Source: Silene noctiflora
Taxonomy: Eukaryota > Streptophyta > Magnoliopsida > Caryophyllales > Caryophyllaceae
Reading direction: 5' to 3'
DNA length: 64,000 nucleotides
Assembly: GCA_009801015.1 (NCBI GenBank)
Contig: VHZZ01000138.1
Location: 167,060 to 231,059 of the forward strand
In this document: piece by piece, positions 11,862 to 21,819 of the stretch
Numbering within the stretch: position 1 is the first letter of the stretch
Layout: the number at the start of each line of letters is the position of its first letter
Made by a program: the position numbers and the translations under genes
The notes under the pieces: model-generated
Told to the model about the DNA's origin: nothing
The model's input: the letters and a program-made list of their open reading frames with translations, nothing else
The model's database searches: none

Positions 11862-13020
11862 CAACAACAATGGACAAGTGTCTTAAATTGATATGTCATT
11901 GTCCTTTCTAACGGAGTATTCACATTTCTGACTACTTAAGTCAACCTTCGTCCAACCTAAAACAAGAGTTATTCAATCATGTTGAGTGTGTCGGATCAAG
12001 TATTATTGATGTGGGATAGATAAGATAAAATAGATTGCTACACATTTATGCCCGTCACAAATGAGAATTTGTGCGAAAACAAAAAAGATGGCATAGCGTA
12101 TTTTACTAAAATTACTAAACAACAGATAACGTAGCTGGTAAAGTTATGAGGGGTGTTATTTATAACCTAGGTTCAGACTCGGTTAACAACACATTTGTCT
12201 GGCTTTGTAAACAAAGTTTACATATGTGTGATCGAATACTTCATATTAAAACTCATAATAGAGAGCTTTAATTTATCACCCTTTTATTCCTATCACGCTA
12301 TCAGCTTACATTTAGACTAAAACGAGTTAAGTCTCCGTTCTGTCATTTGTTTACCTTTTTATATTAGGAATGGTTTTGAAGTGTAATTTGATAATCCACA
12401 TAACCTGTTATCCACTTATCGTTCAATAATAATTTTCAAAAATGGTCATCTCACCTCTCCTTGGTATGCGTACCAAATTTAAATATAAATAAATAACTAA
12501 GACGAAGAAAATATATTAGAAAGAAAATTAGAGGCTCACATAATTTAGAGAAGACAAAAAGAACTCAATCATTAACACCAAAACAATGCCGACATATGGA
12601 CGTTACAAGTTCATCGTCCAAATTCCAATAATGTTACTACACATTAATTATTACGTCATCCACAAATTCTAGAATAAAACGATCTCATAGATGGTCTACT
12701 TTTACAAAAAAAAAAAAATATCCATTTAATGCTACACTTTACGTCCGAATCATTTATTTACTTTTAATGAGAACAATGAGAGTACTAAATAAATTATCCT
12801 TTTATATAAAATGAGACAGTCTTACGACGTGAGACCGTATCAGACAAGAATGACTGTATCTCATCATATCATTCCATAAATGTGAACATATTCGTTAACG
12901 TACTTTCCATAATATGAACACATATTACGTAAACAATATGATAATATACAGATTCGCATATTCTAAAATCCCTTTAATTATCTCCCAAAAATAATTAATG
13001 TTGCTCTCCAAAATTATTGC
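11862..13020. other. Intergenic DNA upstream of RNase gene A
   Basis: No gene. It holds a further gtcacaaatgagaatttgtg word at about 12053-12074 (MITE remnant) and the tRNA-like segment listed at 12123-12250. Confidence 0.45.
12123..12250 (+). mobile_element. Possible tRNA-derived SINE head
   Basis: The A-box-like word gtagctggtaaagttatgag and the B-box-like word ggttcagactc are spaced as in a tRNA promoter. Similar words occur near 32783 and 34243. No poly-A end or target duplication was established. Confidence 0.35.
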
Positions 13021-13029
13021 TATATAAAT
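13021..13029 (+). promoter_or_regulatory. TATA box of RNase gene A
   Basis: The word tatataaat lies 64 bases upstream of the ATG at 13093, leaving room for a short leader. It is the only strong TATA-like word this close to the start. Confidence 0.55.
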
Positions 13030-13092
13030 AAATCGGACTATACCCTTTTCAATATAATCATTTCATCATATTCTAAAACATAAATTAAAATC

Positions 13093-13998
13093 ATGAAATT
13101 TATTTACTCAATTTTCGTTGTACAATTGTTGTTTGTTGTCTCGACATTTTCGCAAGATTTCGATTTCTTCTACTTTGTTCAACAGGTTTATTTATTTACG
13201 ATTAATTAAGTTCATTTTAGTTTTCGAACAATATACATTTTTCTTTTTTTTTTTAATTATTTGTGTTTATTTTAAACTTTAAATTCTGATTCCGTCACTA
13301 AATATTTATGTACGTGTTTGTTTTTTCAGTGGCCAGGTTCGTATTGTGATACACAAAAGAGTTGCTGTTATCCATCAACAGGAAAACCAGAAGCAGATTT
13401 TGGAATTCATGGTCTTTGGCCTAATTACAATGATGGCACTTATCCTTCTAACTGTGATTCTAACACCCCTTTTGATCGAACTCAGGTAAATTTTTATTAC
13501 GGTTTTTATTTACCGAGTATAAGTTTATCATAAGATCGGCCCATGCAACACATAGATAATTGATAAACCTCAAATTTTTGTTGTAAGGGTTTTCATCATT
13601 TTGTAGACAAGTGCTTAGCTTCGATTACTGACTTTTGCGAATCAATTAATCAATTAAACTTTTTAATTTTGCAAATCTGGCTGGAAAAAAAAAATTTGAA
13701 AGAAAATTTTGGATAATTATTTCCTTTTTAGCATATTAATAAAAGGAATTTATTCCATCTTATATGGTAAGGAATCAAAGAAGATAAAGTACTAATATGG
13801 TTGGTAATGAATCATTAAGATCCACCTACAAAATGAGCTAGTCTTCAAATCCTTGGTGGACTCATCTATATCCGTGTAAATTTGCACGGGATTGAATATT
13901 TAATAATTTGGCAAAATGTATAAGTATTGGAGAAAAAAAAAGGTATGATGCAATAGCATGAAAAAATGCAAGATACATAATACTTCGTATCAGTTACA

Positions 13999-14034
<36 letters not shown>

Positions 14035-16034
14035 NNNNNNNNNNNNNNNNNNNNNNNNNNNNNNNNNNNNNNNNNNNNNNNNNNNNNNNNNNNNNNNNNN
14101 NNNNNNNNNNNNNNNNNNNNNNNNNNNNNNNNNNNNNNNNNNNNNNNNNNNNNNNNNNNNNNNNNNNNNNNNNNNNNNNNNNNNNNNNNNNNNNNNNNNN
14201 NNNNNNNNNNNNNNNNNNNNNNNNNNNNNNNNNNNNNNNNNNNNNNNNNNNNNNNNNNNNNNNNNNNNNNNNNNNNNNNNNNNNNNNNNNNNNNNNNNNN
14301 NNNNNNNNNNNNNNNNNNNNNNNNNNNNNNNNNNNNNNNNNNNNNNNNNNNNNNNNNNNNNNNNNNNNNNNNNNNNNNNNNNNNNNNNNNNNNNNNNNNN
14401 NNNNNNNNNNNNNNNNNNNNNNNNNNNNNNNNNNNNNNNNNNNNNNNNNNNNNTACTGCAAATAAAAATTATACAACAACTATGCTAATGTGTTGATGTG
14501 TCAACATGTGTATGGAGTGTGACACAGAATGAGACACCAAATGGGACAAGGGATCCTTACTGACAATTGGGTCCCATCATTATCATAACAAATGTTTTAA
14601 GCTTAAAAAAACTTAGCTTTTATATATAGGAGATTTCCGAATTATTTTCAAGTTTACTACGTTATGTCATTACCTCTTCATTTCGTTGAAATTTTCCGCC
14701 TTCTAATTTTAAATTCTGGCTCCGCAGATATCAAGTGTGTTAAAAAGAATGAAATCAGAGTGGCCAACATTGGCATGCCCAAGCAATGATGGTATAAACT
14801 TTTGGACACATGAATGGGAAAAACATGGAACTTGTTCTGAATCCGTTCTTGATCAACATTCTTATTTCCAAACTGCTCTTGATCTTAAAGATCAAACCAA
14901 TCTTCTCCATGCACTTACTAGTAAAGGTAACTACTCTTAATTACTCTGACAGTACTGATGGTTAAAGTTCCAAGATCGATTTTATACTCTAACACGCCCC
15001 TCACATACCTGGTACTTAATATTCCACTTTAGAAATTGGGGGTGGTGCGATTTGAACTCGTGACTTTTAGTCGCACGACTCTGATACCATATCAAGAAAC
15101 CATCTCCCTTACTACTAAGAGAATAAAAATTCTCTTAGTTTTCCCTCCAAAATGCATCTATCTAAATAAGGCAATAAGTAAAACTTTATTTCATTACATT
15201 ATTATATTTTCAATGAATATATTCTTATAATTAAACTCTAATCATTTAATTAAATTCATAATTATGACTTTTTCATTAAAATAAAATAAAATTGGTTTTA
15301 AATTATAAACTATAAGTTGCTAATTTTTTGAATAATGCAATAATATATTACTGTAGATGTTGCTGAATTTTTGAATAATGCAATAATATATTACTGGATG
15401 TTGTTAAATTTTTTAATAATGCAATAATATATTACAGTAGATAATAATTTGACACATATTTAGTATTTAATATTAGTTTCGTGACAAAAAAATTCATTTA
15501 AAAAAAATCACACCTTAACTTAATTCTCTTTGATTAGTTTTCCATTTCAAATTTTTTGTTTCATATCAAAATACAAAAGAGAGAAATATTAAATATTTAT
15601 GGTGTGCAAATTTAATACACTAAAAAAATAAAAACTCTATATATCGCGTAATGGCGCGTGATCTGTACTAGTTTCAACCAAAAGTTTAAGCCGATGATTA
15701 GATTTCCAAGATCGATTTTATACTCTAACAAACTCATGTCATGAGTACCGCTCTTTATCTGCTAAATTAATATATTTGGACAATTCATAATAATCTTGTA
15801 TTGGGTGTAGGAATTAAGCCAAATGGAGAGTCCTACACACTTCAAAGCATTAAGGAAGCCATACAAGAAAGTGTAGGGTATACACCATTTGTTGAGTGCA
15901 ATGTTGATACATCAGGAAATAGTCAACTTTATCAGGTCTACCTTTGTGTTGATAGTTCTGGATCGAGTCTTATTGAATGTCCTGTATATCCGCATGGCAA
16001 ATGTGGTTCGGAAATTGAATTTCCTACATTTTAA
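13093..16034 (+). CDS. S-like ribonuclease T2, gene A (four exons)
   Basis: Exons 13093-13185, 13330-13485, 14728-14926 and 15811-16034 give 223 residues with consistent phases. A signal peptide (about 20 residues) precedes the mature N-terminus FDFFYFVQQWPGSYC. Both catalytic sites of the T2 family are intact: CAS I is FGIHGLWP (His58) and CAS II is FWTHEWEKHGTC (His111, Glu112, Lys115, His116). The enzyme should cleave RNA outside the cell or in a secretory compartment through 2',3'-cyclic phosphate intermediates. Cysteines at the usual places suggest a folded, disulfide-bonded protein. It is tandem to gene B, which encodes the same fold but lacks the third intron of this gene. Intron 2 contains an assembly gap and intron 3 a nested transposon pair. 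S-like RNases are often induced by phosphate starvation, wounding or senescence; nothing here proves that. Confidence 0.93.
14002..14034. repeat. (AT)n microsatellite
   Basis: An uninterrupted AT dinucleotide run in RNase A intron 2 that leads straight into the assembly gap, which it probably caused. Confidence 0.9.
14035..14453. other. Assembly gap of undetermined bases
   Basis: A run of 419 N inside intron 2 of RNase gene A. Open frames reported across it are artefacts. Confidence 0.99.
15103..15671 (+). mobile_element. Non-autonomous Helitron
   Basis: The 5' end TCTCCCTTACTACTAAGAG is the familiar plant Helitron start. The 3' end has a small hairpin, CGCG-taatgg-CGCG, about ten bases before the terminal CTAG (15668-15671). 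The element lies exactly between A (15102) and T (15672), without target duplication, as Helitrons do. It is AT-rich, 569 bp, without genes. It sits inside a TRIM terminal repeat within RNase A intron 3. Confidence 0.75.
15309..15440. repeat. Short tandem repeat inside the Helitron
   Basis: Three imperfect units of about 50 bp carry the shared word aataatgcaataatatattac. They lie within the Helitron body. Confidence 0.7.
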
Positions 16035-19000
16035 TTTCCTACTCAATCTCGGATTATAAGAATGTAATTTTCATTAACAAAGTTAAAATTTGCATACATT
16101 TTTTTTTATACCATATCCTTTAATAATTCATGTATTGTTAGAATTCGTCTTTTAATGTCGTTATCGCCCGAGCAAATATTACTATATTAGGAATTTAGGA
16201 TCATATAGACTGTATAGTTTTAAAATATGAGCGAGCGAGGGAAATAAAACAAGAAAATGAGGCATGTTACATAAAAAGAAAGAGTTTGTACCAAAAAAAA
16301 AACATAAAAAGAAAGTGTACGGCAAGGTAATGTATTAAAGCCGAAACTTCTTGGAATAAAGTAGGTCTTCTAAAAGACGGTTTTTCAATAAGTTTATAAA
16401 GAGATTATTTACAATTTTTTTAAAAAATAGTACGAAATTAACACCATTTTAAGACGTATTTCTCTCCATCTCGCAAAATTCATACTCCGTATTTCAATAA
16501 GCTACACACCTCACTTAGTAAAAGAACCTACAAAATTGCACATCTCCACTTGGATAGATGAGACGGAATATAAAGCAGTTGGCCCCGTTTAAAACGAACA
16601 TATCGATTTTAAGATAAAACGGATTAAATAACAACTCCACATGGAGAGATGGGACAAATGGATAAAAAATGCAAGCTATGGTTGGTCCTTGTCTAATTGT
16701 CTTCATCCAATTGGTCTATGAAATTTGCAATTACTTATTGGTGAATTTCCGGTTGGAGAAATAACATTGTATTCGGTAGAGCTGAGAACAACCCAACTGA
16801 TCCCATTCGATTTTTAAATTTTACATCACCAATTTGATATGTCAAAGAGGGCTTTCGACCCGTTTTTGCTTTTTATTCCAAGCAAGGAGATGCATGGTTA
16901 GCAATAACATTTCAAACAATCGATGTCTTCTGATCTTAACTGCAAATCCTGGCTCCGTAACAAATAATTGCTTAGCTTTAAACATCAAAATATGGAGAAA
17001 GGCTAAGGATTATGTTCTATTTCACGTAACACGAAATATGGGTTTGCTTTTGTGGAGTCTTTATCTTATACCCAAAGACATATTTATCTTACAAGCAATA
17101 ACAATGCTAAATTTATTATTTTAAAAAAGGTATAGAATGTTGCCAATCTTATTTCCAACAAATACATTGAACATCTATTACTATCCACAAATTCTTGCTT
17201 CTTAAACTTAAAACAGTTCAAAAAAAGTCGAGATTGTTTGTCCCAGTTTTGTGTGTTATCTCGTGTACTATTACTTTTATTTTGTAGTATAACGTCTCTT
17301 AAATAGGTGATATTCCATTGTTCTCTTTATCCCAGTCATTTGTTTGCATATTTTATTTTGGGATGTCTCAGTCAATTGTTTAACTTTCTATTTCAGGAAT
17401 AACTTTGATGGACAATTGGATCCTTCTTACTCGATTTGATCAAAATACCTAAGAACTAACAAGATATTTATCTTGTTATTTGACCCGTTTTAAAATTAAA
17501 ACAATCCAAATGAATATACCTGTCTTAAGAGTAACCCATTAATTACTATCCACAGAAAATCATATAAAATCGATACTCCCTACAACAACTTTATATATAT
17601 ATATATAGAGTACATCTTATCAAGTAATAATAATACATACTATATAAACTAGACAAAAATAAAATAAAATCGATGTATAATAATCAAATAATAAAGTTGG
17701 TTTATATTCATAACGATTTTATACAAAACCGATCTTAATTCTTAAAGTTTTATATTGTTGGAAATTAAGGATTTTCGATTTAAATGCTTGAAGTATAATA
17801 CACCATAGTTTTTGCACATCTACACGACAAATACCTCATTTTCCACCATAGCTTGACTTTTAAGCCTTAATAACCTTTCTAATTAGAGATTAAACTCTGA
17901 CACATTGTAAGAAACAACGTTGTTTACAGTAAACCCGACGCAAACATAACCTAATACGTGTCATTCTCTAGCAATTAATTATCTCACAAAAAAAACTTTT
18001 TAATTAAGGAAACTATTGATAATTTGACATTTAATAATTATAATGAATTTCATTATAAGTATTATTTTTTTTAATTAAATTAATTTTTTTTATCAAATTA
18101 TATAATTTTCGATCACAAAATTCTAACTATAAACTTTTAATTAAAATATAAATGATATAAAACTAGCTAAATCTTTTATCTGAGAATGACTTGACTTATA
18201 CTACGTATAAATAAAACTACAAGTCGTTTTTATTACTTTCATGATAAAATAAAGTGAGAAAATTTATAAATTAGAATCATTAGGCTTTTTGATATAATTA
18301 TTTTTTTTTTTAAAAAAAATTACATTTCAACATGTTACTCAATTCTCATGGATTAATTTTTGGTTTTATTTTTTTTTTTTCTCAAAAAAAATACCATAAC
18401 GAGAAAAATAAACAATTAATTAGATAGCACTATTATTTAAAAAACTTTATTAAAAATATAAAACTATATATACCGTGCATTTATTACACGGGTTCTAAAC
18501 TAGTTTAGTACAATTGTTTACTGTCAAAACAATAATGATATATCCAGAATTGTTATAGTGTAGTTATTTTTAATTTAACTATGCAAATGCCAACTATTTT
18601 AGCTGATAAAATCATAAATGATGGTGCTTAATACTTATGACCCGAGTTTAAATTCCGTCATCATGAAAATCGCTCTTATTGTTCCCTTGTTTCCTTCATA
18701 CAAAACTTTTTTTTTGTTTTTTTTAATATAATTGTCTTTTGTCTCCTTTTTAGTTCGAGTTCTTAAATGTATACAAAATTTACTGTCTAGAAGTTAATTG
18801 TCCAGTATATGAACAACTGGTTCAAATGAGGGCACTTATATCGCGAGTGAGAATCAAATTCCCAATTTCATGGTCGAAATAAGAGAGCTTTTATTAATTG
18901 AGCTAACTCTTATTTTCGTTAGTTGACATCCAGGCAGCTAGTTAGGCAGGGTTGATGGAGTTCGAATAATACAAGTCACGAATATCATTTTTTATAACTT

Positions 19001-19350
19001 TACCGATTGATAATCGAAATATTATAAAATAAAATTATACTTTTAGATCTACGAAAAAAACTCAATTAACAAATATGATTAATTCAAAGTCTCTAACATA
19101 TCGATCTTTTTTATTCGTATTATGATTTGATTGATCCCGCGATTAATTTAATTATAATCATATTAATTTCATTAATATATGAACATGCAAACTAATGGCA
19201 ATAAAATAAAACGTACGACTTATTTTCGAACTTTCGATCCATATAACGTAGACGATAAAATAACATGCAATTATCTTTAAAATCGAATATGCTTTCATTT
19301 TCACGTGAGATATCACGTCAAGCAATCTCCTAACTATCTAATTTAATTTG
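16035..19350. other. AT-rich intergenic DNA between the two RNase genes
   Basis: No gene recognised in 3.3 kb. At 16540-16700 are degraded GACGG-type MITE words (agatgagacggaatata, ccacatggagagatgggac). At 18473-18503 is a Helitron-like terminus, listed separately. The rest is AT-rich low-complexity DNA. Confidence 0.5.
18473..18503 (+). mobile_element. Helitron-like 3' terminus
   Basis: The hairpin CCGTG-catttatta-CACGG is followed after about 8 bases by CTAG and then T, the canonical Helitron 3' signature. I could not locate the matching 5' TC end with confidence; the AT-rich DNA to the left is the probable body. Confidence 0.55.
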
Positions 19351-19357
19351 TATAAAT
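19351..19357 (+). promoter_or_regulatory. TATA box of RNase gene B
   Basis: The word tataaat lies 71 bases upstream of the ATG, at nearly the same spacing as in gene A, which supports the call. Confidence 0.55.
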
Positions 19358-19427
19358 ACTCCTTAAATCAAACCAATTCAACAACATAAATTTAATTAAA
19401 TTCTATTCAAAGAAAACAAGTGAAAAT

Positions 19428-21254
19428 ATGGGAAAATTAAGGAGTTCATCGATGATCGTGATCGTGTTAATTTTATGTTTATTTGGTGAAGTTTTATGTA
19501 AGAGCAAGAAACCGAAACCAAAACCAAAGCCTCATAGCTCCGATTTTGATTTCTTCTACTTTGTTCAGCAGGTAAATGAGTACTTAGATCAACTGATTTA
19601 ATTTCTTCTAATCTACTTTAATTTGTTTTGTAAACGTGTTTATTTTATATATCGGTATATTTTATTTTATTTTATTTTATTGACGGTTTTTGGAAATATG
19701 AAAATGCAGTGGCCGGGAGCATATTGTGATACAAAAGGACATAAATGTTGTTACCCAAATACAGGAAAACCAACAACAGATTTTCATATACATGGACTTT
19801 GGCCTAATTATAATGATGGTGGTTACCCTTCAAGTTGTGATTCAAGCAATCCTTTTGATGAATCTGAGGTACTAATTAATACTCGATCGGTTCTATTCAT
19901 TTGTTTACCTTTCATTTATTATATCCTCACAAAAAAATAAATAAAAAATAAGTTAATGATTGAGACGAGAGAAGTAAATCAACGACTGAAAATCACATAT
20001 AATAGCTTTTTTTTTTTTGGTTACAAAAAACCGGAATTACCTAAAAGAGTTAAAGTATAGAGAATTAAAAGTCTCTCATTGAAATTTATTTACGCTAAGA
20101 AAGAACGGTTGTCTTGAAAAAAAGGAATTACCTAATATCGGATGTATTACCTCATATTTTATTTGTTTTGAGCACATGTGTATTTTTTTTCCGAGCTTAT
20201 TACCTCGACTTTTATTTTTTTTTGAGCATGTGTGTATTTTTTCTGAGTTTAGTGAAGTTAATAAGTTAGATTTTAATTTTTTTCTGTCAAAACTCAAATT
20301 TAACTAAGCTTATATGTAATGTTTTTGAGTTTTATTGTAATTTTTTGAGCTTAATGTTTAAGTGAATGAACTCAAAAACTTTATTATAATGCTCAGAAAC
20401 TATACAATTGGTGGTAATACATCGGTTGTATAATCTACTTACTGGTTGGTCTTCCTTGTGACGAGTCACAAATTATGACGGAAAAAATGTAACAATTTTC
20501 TAATAAAAACTAACTATCCACAAATTCTAATTTATCAGATAATTGTCACATTTTATCATAAAATAATTACATATATATTTCCGTCACAAGCCTATAACAC
20601 ATTACAAACGAGAATTTGGGAAAAAAGTAATAAATCGAATTCACATTATAAAGTTTTAGCAAAAGAGGAATACTTTGGCCCAAATAATTTTGCCTAATGT
20701 AATTTTCTCATGATATCGTAATAATTTGTCTTTAACTAATTTGCTTGTAGTGTGTGCTTTAAGAGTACACGTTAGAAAAACCGTTTATGTATCCCGACTA
20801 ATGAATACAATTTTGCATCCTAATGCAGCTGGACGATGATTTTCTAAGCAAGTTAACAACAGAATGGCCATCATTTACGTGCCCAAGTATCGGCACAAAG
20901 TTTTGGGCACACGAGTGGAATAAGCACGGAACATGCGCTCAATCGGTCTTTAATAACCAACGCGATTATTTCCAAGCCGGTTTGGATCTTAAGAAAAAAA
21001 CCAACCTACTTCAAGCACTCGAAAATTCAAAAATCATTCCAAATGATGAATTCTATAACGTCGAGGACGTTAAGGAAGCGATGAAAACCGAGATTGGGTA
21101 TTACCCGTGGTTAGAATGTAATATTGATGGAGAGGGTAATAGTCAAATTTACCAAGTTTATGTTTGTGTTGGTAAAAATGGTAAGGATTTTATTGAATGT
21201 CCTGTGCTTCCTCATGGTAATTGTGCATCTAGAGTTCAATTTCCTAAATTTTAG
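19428..21254 (+). CDS. S-like ribonuclease T2, gene B (three exons)
   Basis: Exons 19428-19571, 19710-19868 and 20829-21254 encode 242 residues. After the signal peptide (to about residue 23) comes an unusual Lys-Pro stretch, KSKKPKPKPKPH, absent from gene A. The conserved DFDFFYFVQQWPGAYC follows. CAS I is FHIHGLWP (His76) and CAS II is FWAHEWNKHGTC (His129, Glu130, Lys133, His134), so catalysis should be intact. The first two intron positions and phases match gene A. The third intron of gene A, after its TSK codons, is missing: here ENSKIIPNDEF is read through. Intron 2 holds an AT-rich MITE and a GACGG-type MITE remnant. The pair is clearly a tandem duplication. The product is predicted to be secreted or vacuolar. 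Confidence 0.94.
20116..20447. mobile_element. AT-rich MITE family X, copy 1 (in RNase B intron 2)
   Basis: The left end is aaggaattacc...cggatgtattacc and the right end is ggtggtaatacatcggttgt, forming an inverted pair around ATGTATTACC. The body contains repeated tttttgagc and aactcaaaaactttat words shared with copies at 21461, 30223 and 31030. There is no coding capacity. Confidence 0.7.
20455..20625. mobile_element. GACGG-type MITE remnant
   Basis: The left side is cttccttgtgacgagtcac. The right side is ttccgtcacaagcctataac, followed by cgagaatttggg. It resembles the MULE-like family but is degraded. It lies in RNase B intron 2 beside MITE family X copy 1. Confidence 0.45.
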
Positions 21255-21460
21255 TTTCGGGTTCGGGTTAATTCGATTTGATTAACTTTTACTTGGTTAA
21301 TTAATTGATTAATTAGTCGATTGTTTGATGAACATTATTCTATTTAATGTTCAACTATTGTTAAACAAAATTGTAATTGTTGTATTATTATCTTTGAATA
21401 AATCATGCTTATTTTTATTATTATTCTCCTTTTGTTATTATTACTTGTGGTGGGTCTATG

Positions 21461-21819
21461 AGAAAAAGGAACAGATGTATTACCTCAAATTTTACTTGTT
21501 TTTGAGTATATGTATTTTTTCTGAGCTTATTACGTTTAACTTTATTTGTTTTGAGCATATGTGTATTTTTTCTGAGTTTATTAAAGTTTATAAGTTACAT
21601 TTTAATTTTTTTTCCGTCAAAAATCAAATTTAACTAAGTTTTTATGTAATGTTTTTGAGTTTTATTATAATTTTTTGAGCTTAATGTTTTAGTTAATGAA
21701 CTCAGCAACTTTATAGTAAAACTCATAATTTTTAAAATAAAACTCAAAAACTTTATTATAATGTTCAAAAACTATAAAACTGGTGGTAGTACATCAGATC
21801 TATAATCCTCTTACTGTGT
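21461..21819. mobile_element. MITE family X, copy 2
   Basis: Same inverted ends as copy 1 (acagatgtattacctc at left, ctggtggtagtacatcag at right). The 7-mer gtctatg directly flanks it on both sides (21454-21460 and 21820-21826), probably the target duplication. It lies about 200 bp downstream of the RNase B stop. Confidence 0.7.

Larger units (their letters stand above)
14950..15730 (-). mobile_element. TRIM-type LTR retroelement fossil (broken)
   Basis: On the minus strand, a terminal repeat beginning TGTTAGAGTATAAAATCG (upper end 15730) is followed by a tRNA-Met primer-binding site, TGGTATCAGAG (plus coordinates 15079-15089). A very short interior and a purine-rich tract come next. The terminal-repeat start then recurs at 14994 and runs to about 14950. 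This LTR-PBS-PPT-LTR layout without genes is that of a terminal-repeat retrotransposon in miniature. The element is incomplete and degraded, with a second element (15103-15671) inserted in its upper terminal repeat. It fills most of RNase A intron 3. Confidence 0.6.

Noticed and set aside
13958-14488. Open frames across the undetermined bases
   Set aside because: They consist almost entirely of N and an AT microsatellite.
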